This document shows positions 36,001-45,579 of a stretch of 64,000 bases of DNA, one piece after another (position 1 is the first letter of the stretch; each line of letters begins with the position of its first letter). Origin of the DNA: Ciona savignyi. Lineage: Eukaryota; Chordata; Ascidiacea; Phlebobranchia; Cionidae. Below the pieces are notes generated by a model that saw only the letters and a program-made list of their open reading frames with translations, did not search any database and had not been told where the DNA came from. Location of the stretch: NCBI GenBank assembly GCA_000149265.1, contig CH002078.1:278027-342026 (forward strand), in the 5' to 3' direction. The position numbers were made by a program, and so were the translations under genes.

Positions 36001-37998
36001 AATATTATTTTCATTGTCAAAGCTAAGCGTGGGAGCTATACCAAAACTATGTAAGAAACCCGTTTACCAATTAATTTATGTTATTATAAACACTATAATA
36101 TTATGTAACATTATAAACAATACATCGTCATGTAAACAGTGCGTGAAACGGTGAACGCCCGTAATAAAAACCGCAGTTATTACTATCTATAGTTTGTAAT
36201 TATGCAAAATCACTTATTAGTAACTTAATTATAGGTTATGTGGGCGTTATGCAAGGGTTCATTAAATAGAATTCCTAGCCGAGTAAAGGGTTGATTAAAG
36301 AAAGAATGTATAACTAGTTGGCTAGTTATTATCTCTGCTTATATCGTCAATGGTGGTATTTAACAACAAAACGCAGCGCGGCATAAGAAAGAGTTGAATT
36401 CAGAACAAAGGTGGCAACTTAATAGCGCAATCGGTCATTTTCAAATTATTTATATTTTCTTTTTTACATTTGAAGCCACCAAACTAGATTTTTTATTTAC
36501 ATTTCATACATATTTATAATATATATATAAAATTACAAGTGTCACACAGAGTTAAACTCGGAACAAAGGTGGCAACTTAATAGCGCAATCGCTCACTTTT
36601 CAAATTCTGTTTATTTTCTTTTTTTACATTTGGAGCCACCAAACAAGATTTTTTATGTACATATTCCTTATATATATAAAATTATACAAGTGTCACACAC
36701 CTATATATTCCTTATTATATATATAACACTTGCATTTTTTGGCTTTTCTCTCATTATTACTAAAAAAACGCTGTAGCGAAACGTAAAAATAAATTTGAAT
36801 TATTTTTGATCCATTTTTTGTTAATATTTAAATAAATTATCATCCTGATAAATTTCCTTAATATTAGACTATAAATGACATCTCAAATATACTTCAACAA
36901 CCTGGATAAGCTTAAACATGCCTCCTACTCCTTGTTTTGTAAACAAAAGTGCAATTAATAAGTAACTGTATTTAGGTTTAGTATGCGGTACATCATACAC
37001 TCAGTTAATATGTAGTTATTTATTCGGAGTATTCTTCACAATATTAATATTTGCATTTGATAAATATATTTACTTTGTAATTGTGACCTGTAATTTCTTC
37101 AATGCAACTCTTTATACAGTAGTATTTATTAAATGGCCATAACAGAAGTAATTTTATATATGGAATATCATCGCAAATTCAGTGCACCCCATAAGATTGT
37201 TATGTCATAAGTTATATTGTACTGTATTGCGTGAGAATAAGATGTAGGCTATTGTTTTGACTTCCGTTCTATATAACTGTACTACTGTTTGTAACAAAAA
37301 ACTATTTTAATGCTTAAGCATCTGTATGAAAACGTGTAATTCATTGAATATAATATGTAACAGTTTATTAATCATTTAATATAAATCATTCTGAATTGTT
37401 AATCCCTACTGTTACAATTATGGTACAAGTTAAATCTTTTTTAATTATATATATATTTATATTATATATATATATATATAGAGAGAGAGAGATATTTTTG
37501 TTCTTTTTTTCAGGGAGGCGCCAAACTAGATAATATTTGGGTTTTTTTTGGTGCCTTCCTGTTTTGCTGTAGTTTTTTGCCAGTTGCCACAGTATTTTTT
37601 TTTGTCAATTGTTGATTTTCAAATTGTTGGTGGTAAACGCTGCAGCGAAAGAAACAAAAATAAAAATTGTATTGTATTGTATTGTATTGTATTGATAAGC
37701 GCCACTTTATAATAAGGAATTTTATTGTACAAGGGCATATATATTATACGTCGTTAGAAATAAATAGATATGGTTTATGCTTGGTTCAAAACATAATAAT
37801 TAACTATTAATGCATTTATAAAATACATAAGTATTGACATTTATTGGACTCTCTTTGCAAGTGGAAATTGATTTTAAATTTCGAGTATTCCCTTTCATAT
37901 GCGAATAAATTGGTGCTTAAAATTCAAACAATAAAATAAATTGAAACAAAAAACGAATTTAAACTTACCTGTATATCGGTCGTTTTATCTTTCGACAT
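27029..37998 (-). CDS. SLC6 family Na+/Cl- dependent amino-acid transporter (glycine-transporter-like), intact paralogue, 15 exons
   Basis: Minus-strand exons: 37998-37969, 35137-34984, 34378-34247, 33587-33424, 33130-32955, 32121-31983, 31568-31434, 31102-30999, 30643-30519, 30370-30258, 28988-28857, 28599-28500, 28225-28110, 27777-27601 and 27208-27029. They total 1977 nt, 658 aa, fully in frame. TM1 has [16 protein letters not shown] (from residue 47). The EL2 loop has two Cys and several sequons (NCT, NFT, NGT, NIT). TM6 [14 protein letters not shown]7 [11 protein letters not shown] and TM8 [11 protein letters not shown] are all kept. Exon lengths 132, 139, 135, 104, 125, 113, 132, 100 and 177 equal those of the plus-strand SLC6 gene, so the two are duplicates in opposite orientation. 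Expected role: Na+/Cl- coupled uptake of a small amino acid at the plasma membrane; the exact substrate is not readable. Intron 1 (2.8 kb) holds tandem duplications and LINE-like tails; intron 10 holds a 23-bp minisatellite. Confidence 0.9.
29065..29345 (-). mobile_element. SINE-A copy in minus-strand SLC6 intron 10
   Basis: In reverse: GGGGTTAACACACGGGCAGA, TTGCCCAAGGACACAACAGG and GGCGACGCACTTAACCACTA. Its head merges with the 23-bp minisatellite. Confidence 0.7.
29345..30226. repeat. 23-bp minisatellite in two blocks around a SINE fragment (minus-strand SLC6 intron 10)
   Basis: The unit is about 23 bp (GACATACTGCACACGGCACGCAA). Block 1 is 29345-29770 and block 2 is 29868-30226. Between them, 29770-29868 repeats the SINE-A piece found at 29255-29345, so SINE end plus array were duplicated together. 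Because 23 is not a multiple of three, long Cys/Val-rich open frames appear in all phases; these are artefacts. Confidence 0.85.
30854..30906 (-). repeat. Partial copy of SLC6 exon 8 end and donor
   Basis: The segment AATAAGTACCTGTAAATATT...TGAACTTATTGTA at 30868-30906 repeats 30990-31027, which is the last ~28 bases of the exon at 30999-31102 plus its GTACTTATTT donor. It is a short local duplication that leaves a decoy donor in the intron. Confidence 0.7.
31115..31390 (-). mobile_element. SINE-A copy in minus-strand SLC6 intron 7
   Basis: In reverse: ACACAAGGGCAATCGTCAGA, CAATGTCCGTTAAGTGCCTT and GGCGACGCACTAACCCACCA. Confidence 0.65.
31685..31930 (-). mobile_element. SINE-A copy in minus-strand SLC6 intron 6
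   Basis: In reverse: ACACGGGCAATCGTCAGATT, ACCCACCGTCGGTTTCCCGA and AAAGGCTACGCACTAACCCT. Confidence 0.65.
32340..32540 (+). repeat. Dispersed repeat C (GGCAAAACGAACAGTCGTT family)
   Basis: TTTAGTTTATTCATTTTTTG, CCCAGTTTTTAAAAATGGCA, AAAGACGGCAAAACGAACAG, TCGTTAGAACACGTCA and GCGGACGCGGCCGCCAAACC. Other copies: 9780-9885, 18980-19195, 20640-20700, 33180-33300 and 61815-61980 on plus; 46600-46690 and 49735-49800 on minus. At 61815 it sits directly before the satellite-bearing element, and at 20640 before its array-less relative, so it may be that element's outer part. Confidence 0.6.
32665..32905 (-). mobile_element. SINE-A copy in minus-strand SLC6 intron 5
   Basis: In reverse: GAAATCGTCAGATCACCTCG, TTCAATTTAGTAGAACCCGT and GTCCAAGGACACAACCAACT. 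Confidence 0.65.
33600..33910 (-). mobile_element. SINE-A copy in minus-strand SLC6 intron 3
   Basis: In reverse: GGATAAGATATTCATGTTTA, GATCACCTCGCGCCCACCGT and CTTGCCCAAGGACACAACCG. It ends 13 bases from the exon 4 acceptor (33588). Confidence 0.7.
35140..35510. repeat. Imperfect tandem duplication next to SLC6 exon 2 (minus gene)
   Basis: GAGTCTGATGAGAYAAT followed by TGTGGAGAT(G)...GAGGTTTGGG and TTTAGAAGAATGGGGNGATTA recurs at about 35134-35300 and 35349-35470. The first copy covers the acceptor of exon 2 (35137), so a second acceptor-like site lies in intron 1. Confidence 0.6.
36385..36705. repeat. ~160-bp direct tandem duplication in SLC6 (minus) intron 1
   Basis: Two adjacent copies share GGTGGCAACTTAATAGCGCA, GAGCCACCAAAC, GATTTTTTAT and AAGTGTCACAC, each ending in an (AT)n tract. 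They start near 36385 and 36547. Their relation to the retroelement-like tail just downstream (36720-36815) is possible but unproven. Confidence 0.7.
37440..37697 (+). mobile_element. Probable 3' end of a non-LTR retrotransposon with (ATTGT)n tail
   Basis: After an (AT)n/(GA)n microsatellite, 37513-37640 carries GGCGCCAAACTAGATAATAT and TAAACGCTGCAGCGAAAGAA, then ends in five or six ATTGT units (37668-37695). A related end CGCTGTAGCGAAACGTAAAA lies at 36769-36795. A 5'-truncated copy with a microsatellite tail fits a LINE 3' end; no reverse-transcriptase coding sequence is present. Confidence 0.5.
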
Positions 37999-38130
37999 CT
38001 TTCCTTTTTAAGCCGCACTTCCAACTGACCTGCTCTGACCACGTATCTTCTTGCCAAATAAAACAAGTGAACCGAAAAAAACGAGCCGTTTATTTTAAAC
38101 CTGCACTTATTTATGTGTTAATGGCCCTCG

Positions 38131-38141
38131 GCTATTTAAAC
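38131..38141 (-). promoter_or_regulatory. Possible TATA-like element of the minus-strand SLC6 gene
   Basis: The minus strand reads CGTTTAAATAGC about 135 bases upstream of the inferred ATG at 37998. Motif and spacing are plausible, but this is a weak match. Confidence 0.25.
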
Positions 38142-38614
38142 GTCCTTTTTCGGGTTCATCTTTAAAGCGAGAAATCTGATGAGATGAGCGCGTAGATTGC
38201 CCTGTTATCGCCTTTTCTGTACATCTTTGCACGATTTTCTTGCGCGAATGGTTTAAAATAACAGATAAACCTCGAGACTTTTGATTTGAGCAATTTTAAA
38301 CATTCCACCAAAGGAATGTTCCAGACAGCTACCGATATGTATATGATTGTTTTTATAATGAGCTTACTAAAGAAGAAACAATTTGTTTTCGTCGTTTATT
38401 TTCTGGTTAAGTTAGAAATAAATATAAAATAAAAAAATATGCTGAATAACTTTATATTACACTTAAAATAACCGTAAACGTCGTTGACACGTTTATCATA
38501 TTCTTATGTAAAGAAACTCAAGTTGTGAAATATCCTTTTTATATAAACTTTGAAGAAATCGTGATTTAAAAAATCTATTTTGCCACAAAAGGATTTGGGT
38601 GTGCATAAATATAT

Positions 38615-38714
38615 NNNNNNNNNNNNNNNNNNNNNNNNNNNNNNNNNNNNNNNNNNNNNNNNNNNNNNNNNNNNNNNNNNNNNNNNNNNNNNNNNNNNNN
38701 NNNNNNNNNNNNNN
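38615..38714. other. Assembly gap (100 N)
   Basis: A run of 100 N between the minus-strand SLC6 gene and the 3' end of the NHL-repeat gene. It is flanked by AT-rich sequence containing a repeated TTGTGAAATATCC...TATAAACTTTGAAGAAAT motif on the left and a similar TATAAAATATGCTTTGAAAT motif on the right. Confidence 0.95.
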
Positions 38715-38949
38715 TAAATATATTAAGTGATATTTAAATTTAGGATGTCGAAATATCCCATTCTACATAGGCAGATTTATAATTGTCATGTCAATATATA
38801 AGAAAAAACACAACTTATAAAATATGCTTTGAAATTAACTTTAAAGAAATGACTTTGGTGGATTATGATAGAAAAATATAATCAGAAAATAATGTTTAAT
38901 GTTATTTGGTCCAAATTACGACATTTTGCAGGGAAGTTTTCAATTGTTG

Positions 38950-41376
38950 TCAATTAAAGTGACGTACACCCGCGGCATTGAAATTGAAGACTTTAATGTA
39001 GCTAGCCGACACCTCACTCAGTAGGATGGACCCTTTCTTTGTCGCTAGTATGTCATGAGGTCTCCAGAGGCTGTTGTCGCGTTTCGTCAGCACTGACGCA
39101 CGGTACACTCCCTCTGACGTAAACTGCATCACGCGGTGATTCCCCGTATCCGCTACCAATATATTATCCTCCGCGTCGCAAGTGACACCAGCGGGGTACT
39201 TAAACTCGTAGCCGGAACCGATCATTGGTTTAATGCAGTTCGAAGCTCGTCCGTTGTTTTCAAACACAAAGACCTGGTTCTGCATATGATCCGGCACCAC
39301 AATACGCCCTTTGCTATCAACTGCTATCCGCAGAATATCTCCTTTTATACCAGGATCAAACGAATCGATGCCTTTTCCCGTTTTACTCATGGTCGTTATC
39401 CGCATTTTCCGTCTAAAATTAAACAACATAACATAACATGGTATATCATAGAAGCATTTACATGTTATACTACATGCTGATTATATTTATATAAAAGACT
39501 AGTGATACTGTAATGGCTAATTATATATTTCATTAATGCATGATCTTTGTTCGAATACCTCAAGCTTTTCTGCACCAAAGAAATGATGTTTAAAGAGCAT
39601 TTATACATTTATTGCCATAAAGTTTTTTATGCATATAATATCTTAATTAAAAGTCATGTCCTTGGTCCAAGCGCTTAACTGACATTTCATAAATTAAAAA
39701 AACTTCTTAATGATACAGAACACACTACAATAGTTACGTACGTTACCCCGACAATGGGCGCGTGGTGATCTCACGATTTCTCATTCACGGGGATAAACAT
39801 GAATATCATATCATGTATCAGAAAAGTACCTGTCGACTACAGTAATCCTGTCCATTTCGTCCACCGCCATCGCACTCGACGACCCAATAATGCCTGGTCC
39901 GAAATGACTAATAACTTGACCAGTTGGCGAAAAGATACCAATTTTCGAAGTGCCATCGTAACCCACACAATTGATACAAAGGTCTCCGTTCCTTAATACG
40001 TGGATGCCTCGGGGCTGGAATTCGTACCCAGCCATATCCGACCCGAAAGAATGACTTGAAAAAAAAGTTTTATTTTTTTACTAATTTTCTTCATGCCTGT
40101 CCTGGAACACCCTGACATTAAATTGAATTCTCTTAAGGTTTGTTATTTTATGCTATTTTATATCCTTATATATCGAGTCTGGTTTTGAGGTCAGGGCTAA
40201 ATATACAATGTGTTGCCTTTTAAATTCTAACTTGATCGCTAGCTGGTCGGCTGTGTCCTTGGGGGGGGGGGGCACTTAACGGACATTGTCTGATTTCTGT
40301 AGATTAATGGTATCTTCTAAATTGAAGGAATGTCTCAAGTGGTAATTTAAAATTCTAATCTAAATTTAAAAAAATTGAAGCTTATGTAGGATAGGATTTA
40401 AAGAAGAATTGAATTAAAGGAGCGTCTGAATCATTTACAACACACTGCAATAGCTCCGGTAATCCGATGGTGGGCGTGAGGTGATCTGACGATTGCTCGT
40501 GTTAACCTTGCGTTTTAGCATTCAAAAAAATAAACGCAATACACGATGGTGTAGTAAGGCACAAGCGCATACTTACATATACTGCCGATCAGGGAGCGAT
40601 ATAACTTCAACCCTCTTGTTCCAAACATCACAAGCATACAACGTTGATCCATCATCTGTCACAGCAAAGTGCTGGATCCACCCACCGAACTGACCTTGTC
40701 CAGTTCCCAGTCTGCCAACCTGTTTAAGAGAACCTACAATGACTGTATTTGTCGAGAGCCTTGGTGGGTTTGGTGAGTCGCCTTTCAGCCGAAAGGTTTT
40801 GGGCTCAAAAGTTGTCTATTGCTAGACTTGTTTGTCCTTGGACATTGGATTAGTCCGATTAACTTAAACTGACGAAACTCGGTAATCACGTATACAATAC
40901 ACTGTAATAACTCCAGTATCCCTACGATGGGCGCGAGTTGATCTGACGATTGCCCATGTGTTTATCCCCTTACTTTCGGTCGTGTGGCCGAATGGTTAAC
41001 GCGACCAATACGTGAACAGATTCATATGCAAAAACGGTCTTTAGGATGAGCACATCATGGGTTTGAACCTTTATCCTCCTAAACCAGTTAGTAAAATCGA
41101 TTTTTGTAAACAACTCTATGAATCGGTCGCGCTAACCAGTCAGCCACACGACCATTCTTTAACATTTACGCATACTTGTTTAACCAAAGCGACTAATTTC
41201 AATATACATACCTCGTAGTTGTAGTCAACATACCCACATATTGGCATACCAGAAGATAAGTACGACGTCCCGACTTGTTCATATGGGTCCTCTTGTGTTT
41301 CGTCATCGCATTCGAACGGAACTTGCGAATAATACTCCTCAGCCATTACGTCATTTAAACTATATTGTACCAAGAA
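38950..41376 (-). CDS. NHL-repeat protein (beta-propeller), 5' end uncertain
   Basis: Minus-strand exons: 41376-41212 (or from ATG 41346), 40719-40577, 40054-39830 and 39412-38950 (TGA). From the first Met in frame (41346) it is 321 aa. NHL-type repeats are clear: RIAVDSKGRIVVPDHMQNQV; KYPAGVTCDAEDNILVADTG followed by NHRVMQF; AMAVDEMDRITVVDRRKMRI; and PRGIHVLRNGDLCINCVG. The blades resemble the NHL propeller of TRIM2/TRIM3/TRIM71-type proteins. No RING, B-box or filamin domain is visible, and the acidic N-terminal exon (PFECDDETQEDPYEQ) is not a domain I recognise. An acceptor-like CTTTCAG precedes TTC at 41376 in open phase 0, so further upstream exons are possible; none was found up to the lectin gene. 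The function is likely protein or RNA binding by the propeller. Confidence 0.75.
40225..40535 (+). mobile_element. Broken SINE-A copies with a 12-G tract in NHL-gene intron
   Basis: Fragment 40230-40335 (GATCGCTAGCTGGTCGGCTG ... GGACATTGTCTGA) and fragment 40405-40530 (AATTGAATTAAAGGAGCGTC ... GCGTGAGGTGATCTGACGAT). Within the first, GGGCAAG is replaced by about 12 G at 40261-40272. Confidence 0.6.
40975..41080 (+). mobile_element. SINE-B copy in NHL-gene intron
   Basis: TCGTGTGGCCGAATGGTTAA, CGCGACCAATACGTGAACAG, ATGCAAAAACGGTCTTTAGG and CATGGGTTTGAACC; a reverse fragment follows at 41110-41158. Confidence 0.7.
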
Positions 41377-43101
41377 CTGAAAGCCGAATGTACCTTTATT
41401 CTAAGACTGCTTGTTTATGCATTAAGTAGAAACATAACTAATTTGAATAACACGTGATGCAAGTTTATCAATGTATAAAATAAGTTCAAATTGACGTAAA
41501 CAACGTAGTGTATTGAGAAACAGGCGGCGGCGGCATATGTGTTTTTGTTTAGTTTATTTTTCGCTTCTTCATTACAAAAAAAACAGAATAGTACAGTTAA
41601 TTTAGAAAGACGCAGGGTAAAGTAGTTAAAACATGTTAGTGAATACACAATGGTAAAACCTGAAACAATTGACGTTAAAAGGGCATTGTGACCTCATGAG
41701 CCTATTGTTACGTAATTGTCAGGGATAGAAAATAAGAAGAATATTGCCCGCAAGTTGACACAAAACGTCACATTAACCTGTACTGAAGTTATTTAAATGA
41801 TTGTAAATTTACACCTTATATTTTATGTTTACAATACTAAATGTCCAACCGACCACCAGTTTAAAAACTTGCTATTTATTACGCCAAATATGATAAAAAG
41901 CTATGTATATCGTATTGGAGAGGCAATTTCATGGGAAAACCGTGGAAAAATCAAAAATAAACATTTAATTTCTATCACCATTTACCTTTCTGACATATAC
42001 GGCTATAATTTTCTTACTAACATGATAGGACTTATAGCTATTGATAATGTACTGAAACTTGATTAAAGAAAACACTTCGATTGCAATATAACAGTAAACA
42101 ATAGTTAGCGCGACACTTCTCATTATCATACAGCGCGGTTAGATGACAGAACGAGTGCTGTGACGTCACAACTATGTATTGTTATAGATTCTAAACGGAA
42201 GTTAATCAATACACCTGCGTTTTCTTTGAAACTATGACGTCGAATTAAAGCTGTTAGAACATTGCGTATATACGTTATAAGGTTAATGTTTTAACTTAAT
42301 ACGTTGCTTATTCCTTTAGTCTGTATAAAGCATGGTTGGGTTTGACAGTTTAACAATTAACATAAACGATATGCATGGTTAGCTTTAAAACTAACCATTT
42401 AAATCATGATTTCACCACAACGCGACATAACCCGTTCTCGGAGTAATTTTCGCCTAGCTTTCATACCCGCTAGATGGAGATAAAGAGCTACAAATGGTTG
42501 GTTTTACTCGCTGTTGTTGCATATTTGCATATGCCAACTAGCAATTAAACGAACTGGTAAACGTAATCGTTTGAACCTTTTTATTCGGGGAGTACAACAA
42601 TGATAACCAAAGTGGAAAGTGGGTAAACCATTGGTAATAATACTATTGTTGGTAATAATGCTTCTTCGTCTTTGTAATAATGCTATTGTAGGTTATAATA
42701 CTTCTTCTTTATAGTAACAATGCTATTGTTGATAATATTGATATTGTTGGTAATAATGCTATTGTTGGTAATAATACTATTGTTGGTAATATTGATATTG
42801 TTGGTACTAAGGCTTACAAGTTGTTGATAAAACACTAAATTTTAGATTTTTGTATATCTAGGTAATATTAGCTAATATATCTAAAGGTTTATTTTGATTT
42901 GAATGCTAATTATAGACGACCATGAACGAAAAACAACCTATTTTCACGCATTAACAATAAAACAAATAAGATACAGCCCATATATGAGAGAGGGTAGGAA
43001 TGAAAATCGGTGATATCGTAGGTTACACGCGACTCGTGAAATAAGAGATGGGAAGGGTTGCATCTACATGGTCATGTGCGCAAGACAATTACTCAAGTCT
43101 G
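41377..43101. other. Intergenic: NHL gene 5' side to lectin 3' side
   Basis: No gene recognised. It is AT-rich with an open frame at 41797-42066 that looks accidental. A degenerate 18-bp repeat (GTTGGTAATAATGCTATT) lies at about 42630-42830. Confidence 0.5.
42625..42835. repeat. Degenerate 18-bp minisatellite
   Basis: About nine to eleven units of GTTGGTAATAATGCTATT with substitutions (TGATATT, TACTATT) and short interruptions containing CTTCTTC. Intergenic. Confidence 0.7.
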
Positions 43102-44719
43102 TCATCCTGGTCGGATACACAGAGGAATTCCTCCGCGTGTATTTGGACGATTCCAGACGCCGGCTCTCGAATCTGGCAACGTTTTTCCAACTTCTATCAT
43201 CAAATGAGCGTGATTACCACTGGGATATGATGGGAACCACGATGCAAAACCAATTTCACCGTTACTTTTGTACACCACTCCGTTCTGGAAAGCACAGTAG
43301 ACAAACGTTAACATAATATTTAAGCATCACTTTTTGAACATATGTTATGTGTTAGATTGCAATTACAGTTTTTTTGTACACATAGGATATATTTATGTTT
43401 AGTTTAACTGGTGACTATAAAGACATAACTGTGATTTTAAACTGCTAATAAACGCGTAGCAACATTTGTGTTTGTGATGTAAGGATAGCAATAAACTATA
43501 GTTTTACGGCTAATCTTTTTGTATTATTTGTATGAGTTTAACTAATGGCGTTATTATTATGTATGAGTTTAACTAATGGCGTTATTATTATGTATGAGCT
43601 TAACTAATGGCAATATTTATAATGTATGAGGTATTAAACATACATTTATGTGTATAGCAAGTACTTACTCTATAAACTGAAGCCAACCACACGTCAACAT
43701 AGTTTACGTTCCCAAAATTCCATGTTCGTTTCACGTAGCTGTATATTTGGTTGTGCATCTCTTGGTTGAGAACGTCGACTAGAGTTGCGTTGAGTCGTTG
43801 GCAGTGGTTTGTTGCTTGAGCCTTATTTTCACGAGTCGCGCCACGTGTGTAGGGTAGCCACATGCAATTCCGTTCAAACACGATTCCGGTGCCTGCAATA
43901 TAAATTGATAATATAAAAAATATATAAATGATGTCCTACCGCCTGCAATATAAATTGATAATATACAAAATATATAAATGATGTCCTACCGCCTGCAATA
44001 TAAATTATTTCCTACCAAATATCGTGGGGATCAGTGCGTTGCCTTTTAGTCGAGGGGTTTCAATTTAAAACTGATCGCCAGCTAATCGTTTGTGTCCTTT
44101 AAAAATGGTCGCTGGCTAATCGTTTGTGGCACTTAACTGAACGCAGTGGATTAATGGGTTCTACTTGATTAAAGAAACGTGTAAATTATACACGACACAC
44201 AGCCATAGCTTCGGTAACCCTATGGTGGGCGCGAGGTAATTTCGCGATTGCCTTGTGTTAACACCAATTGTGTTTCCCATTTAGGGGAATAAACATGAAT
44301 ATCCTATTCACTTTGTTTCGCAGCAACGTTAATAAAAGTATGATTTTAAACTTACACGGAGCAGAGGTGATGTATGTTGTAGTAGCAGTTGCAGGGGTCG
44401 TGGATGAAGAATCGCTTTGTCGTTCGAGTCTACCACCGGTATAGTTTGCTATTGCTTCTCGAATTCGAATGTCAATTTCGGTCCAGTTTACTACGGTGCT
44501 TGGGACAGGTGGCCCAGGTGGCCCGGGCAAGCCCCGTGGCCCTTGAGGTCCCTTTTTGCCAGCCCTACCAGCTGGACCTCGAGGGCCCTGCTGAATTCCT
44601 GACTGGTTGACTGAATGAAATTGATCAAAAACTTCTCCAACAGTCTTACAAACCAAGTATTCTGACGACGTTAAGGCGAATTGTAGACAAAAAGAAAACA
44701 AGCAGAATACTTTCCACAT
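43102..44719 (-). CDS. Secreted collagenous C-type lectin (collectin-like)
   Basis: Three minus-strand exons: 44719-44356, 43892-43669 and 43284-43102 (TGA). They total 771 nt, 256 aa. Order: signal peptide (residues 1 to about 19, MWKVFCLFSFCLQFALTSS); nine Gly-X-Y triplets at 45-71 (GPRGPAGRAGKKGPQG, then GLPGPPGPP); a Ser/Thr-rich linker with two sequons; and a C-type lectin domain from Cys122 (TGIVFERNCMWLPYT, QATNHCQRLNATLVDV, DVWLASVYR, VWNRP, IPLCIRPG). A collagen stem plus C-type lectin head is the collectin/mannose-binding-lectin plan, used for trimerisation and microbe or glycan recognition in body fluid. The stem is very short. The EPN/QPD loop motif is not seen and the usual WND triplet is WNR, so Ca2+-dependent sugar binding may be lost or changed. 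Its lectin domain resembles that of the gene at 52160-54410. Confidence 0.85.
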
Positions 44720-45579
44720 ATTGAATTCTTTGAACGTATCACCACAAAAGCTTCGTTTTCTGTACTGTGTCTGGTAGTAACGCAGTTGTTTTCGACTAAG
44801 ATGTTCGATTTGTTGCTAATTAATAATCAGCTTCCGGATGCCGGAAAATTTTGACTTTTTCGTGGTGTCTTTCGTGACGATAAGACTTCAGACTTTTGCT
44901 GATCAACGAAATATTAAACGGGAAAGTTTCTGCCACGTTTTAACCACCAATCATCACACAGCCGATGTAATGCAGTTGTGAAACTTAAGTAAAATCTAAA
45001 TTACACAGTGCATACTGAAGCAGCTATAAGAGGTATTTTTCGGTTACCATTGCGACAAATGCTCCTTGTGGATGCGTGGGTAATCCAACATTTCCCCTAT
45101 CATAGAACGACTTTCCCCATTCACGAGGATTGAACATGAATAAAATATCATAATTACGCATTTCAACCGAAGGGTTGTAGGTTCGAAACTGACCGCTAGC
45201 TGATCAGTTGTGTTCTTTAGCAAGACAATTAACGAACATTGTCTGAACCCCATGATCGAAACATTCCTTAAATGTAGTAGAATCTATCATTCCGCTGAGT
45301 TCAGACAATGTACGTTAAGTGCCCTGCCCAAGGACATAACCGACTAGCTAGCTACCAGTTTCCAACCTACCACCCTTTTTCTGAAAGTCGACGCACTAAC
45401 CCACCAAGCTAACCGGTCCCCCCAAAAATACCTTGTTGCAGGAACTTCTTTTGTGCTAGATTATGAATAAATGTACCAAATATGCTATAAAACAAACTAT
45501 GCCGTTAATTGGTTCAGTTCGTTTATTTATGAAGAGGCTCCAAAACACTTGATTAATTGCCACTAATTAAGCAGAGCGC

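Noticed and set aside
41797-42066. 89-codon plus-strand frame
   Set aside because: AT-rich, no domain, no splice or promoter support; likely chance.
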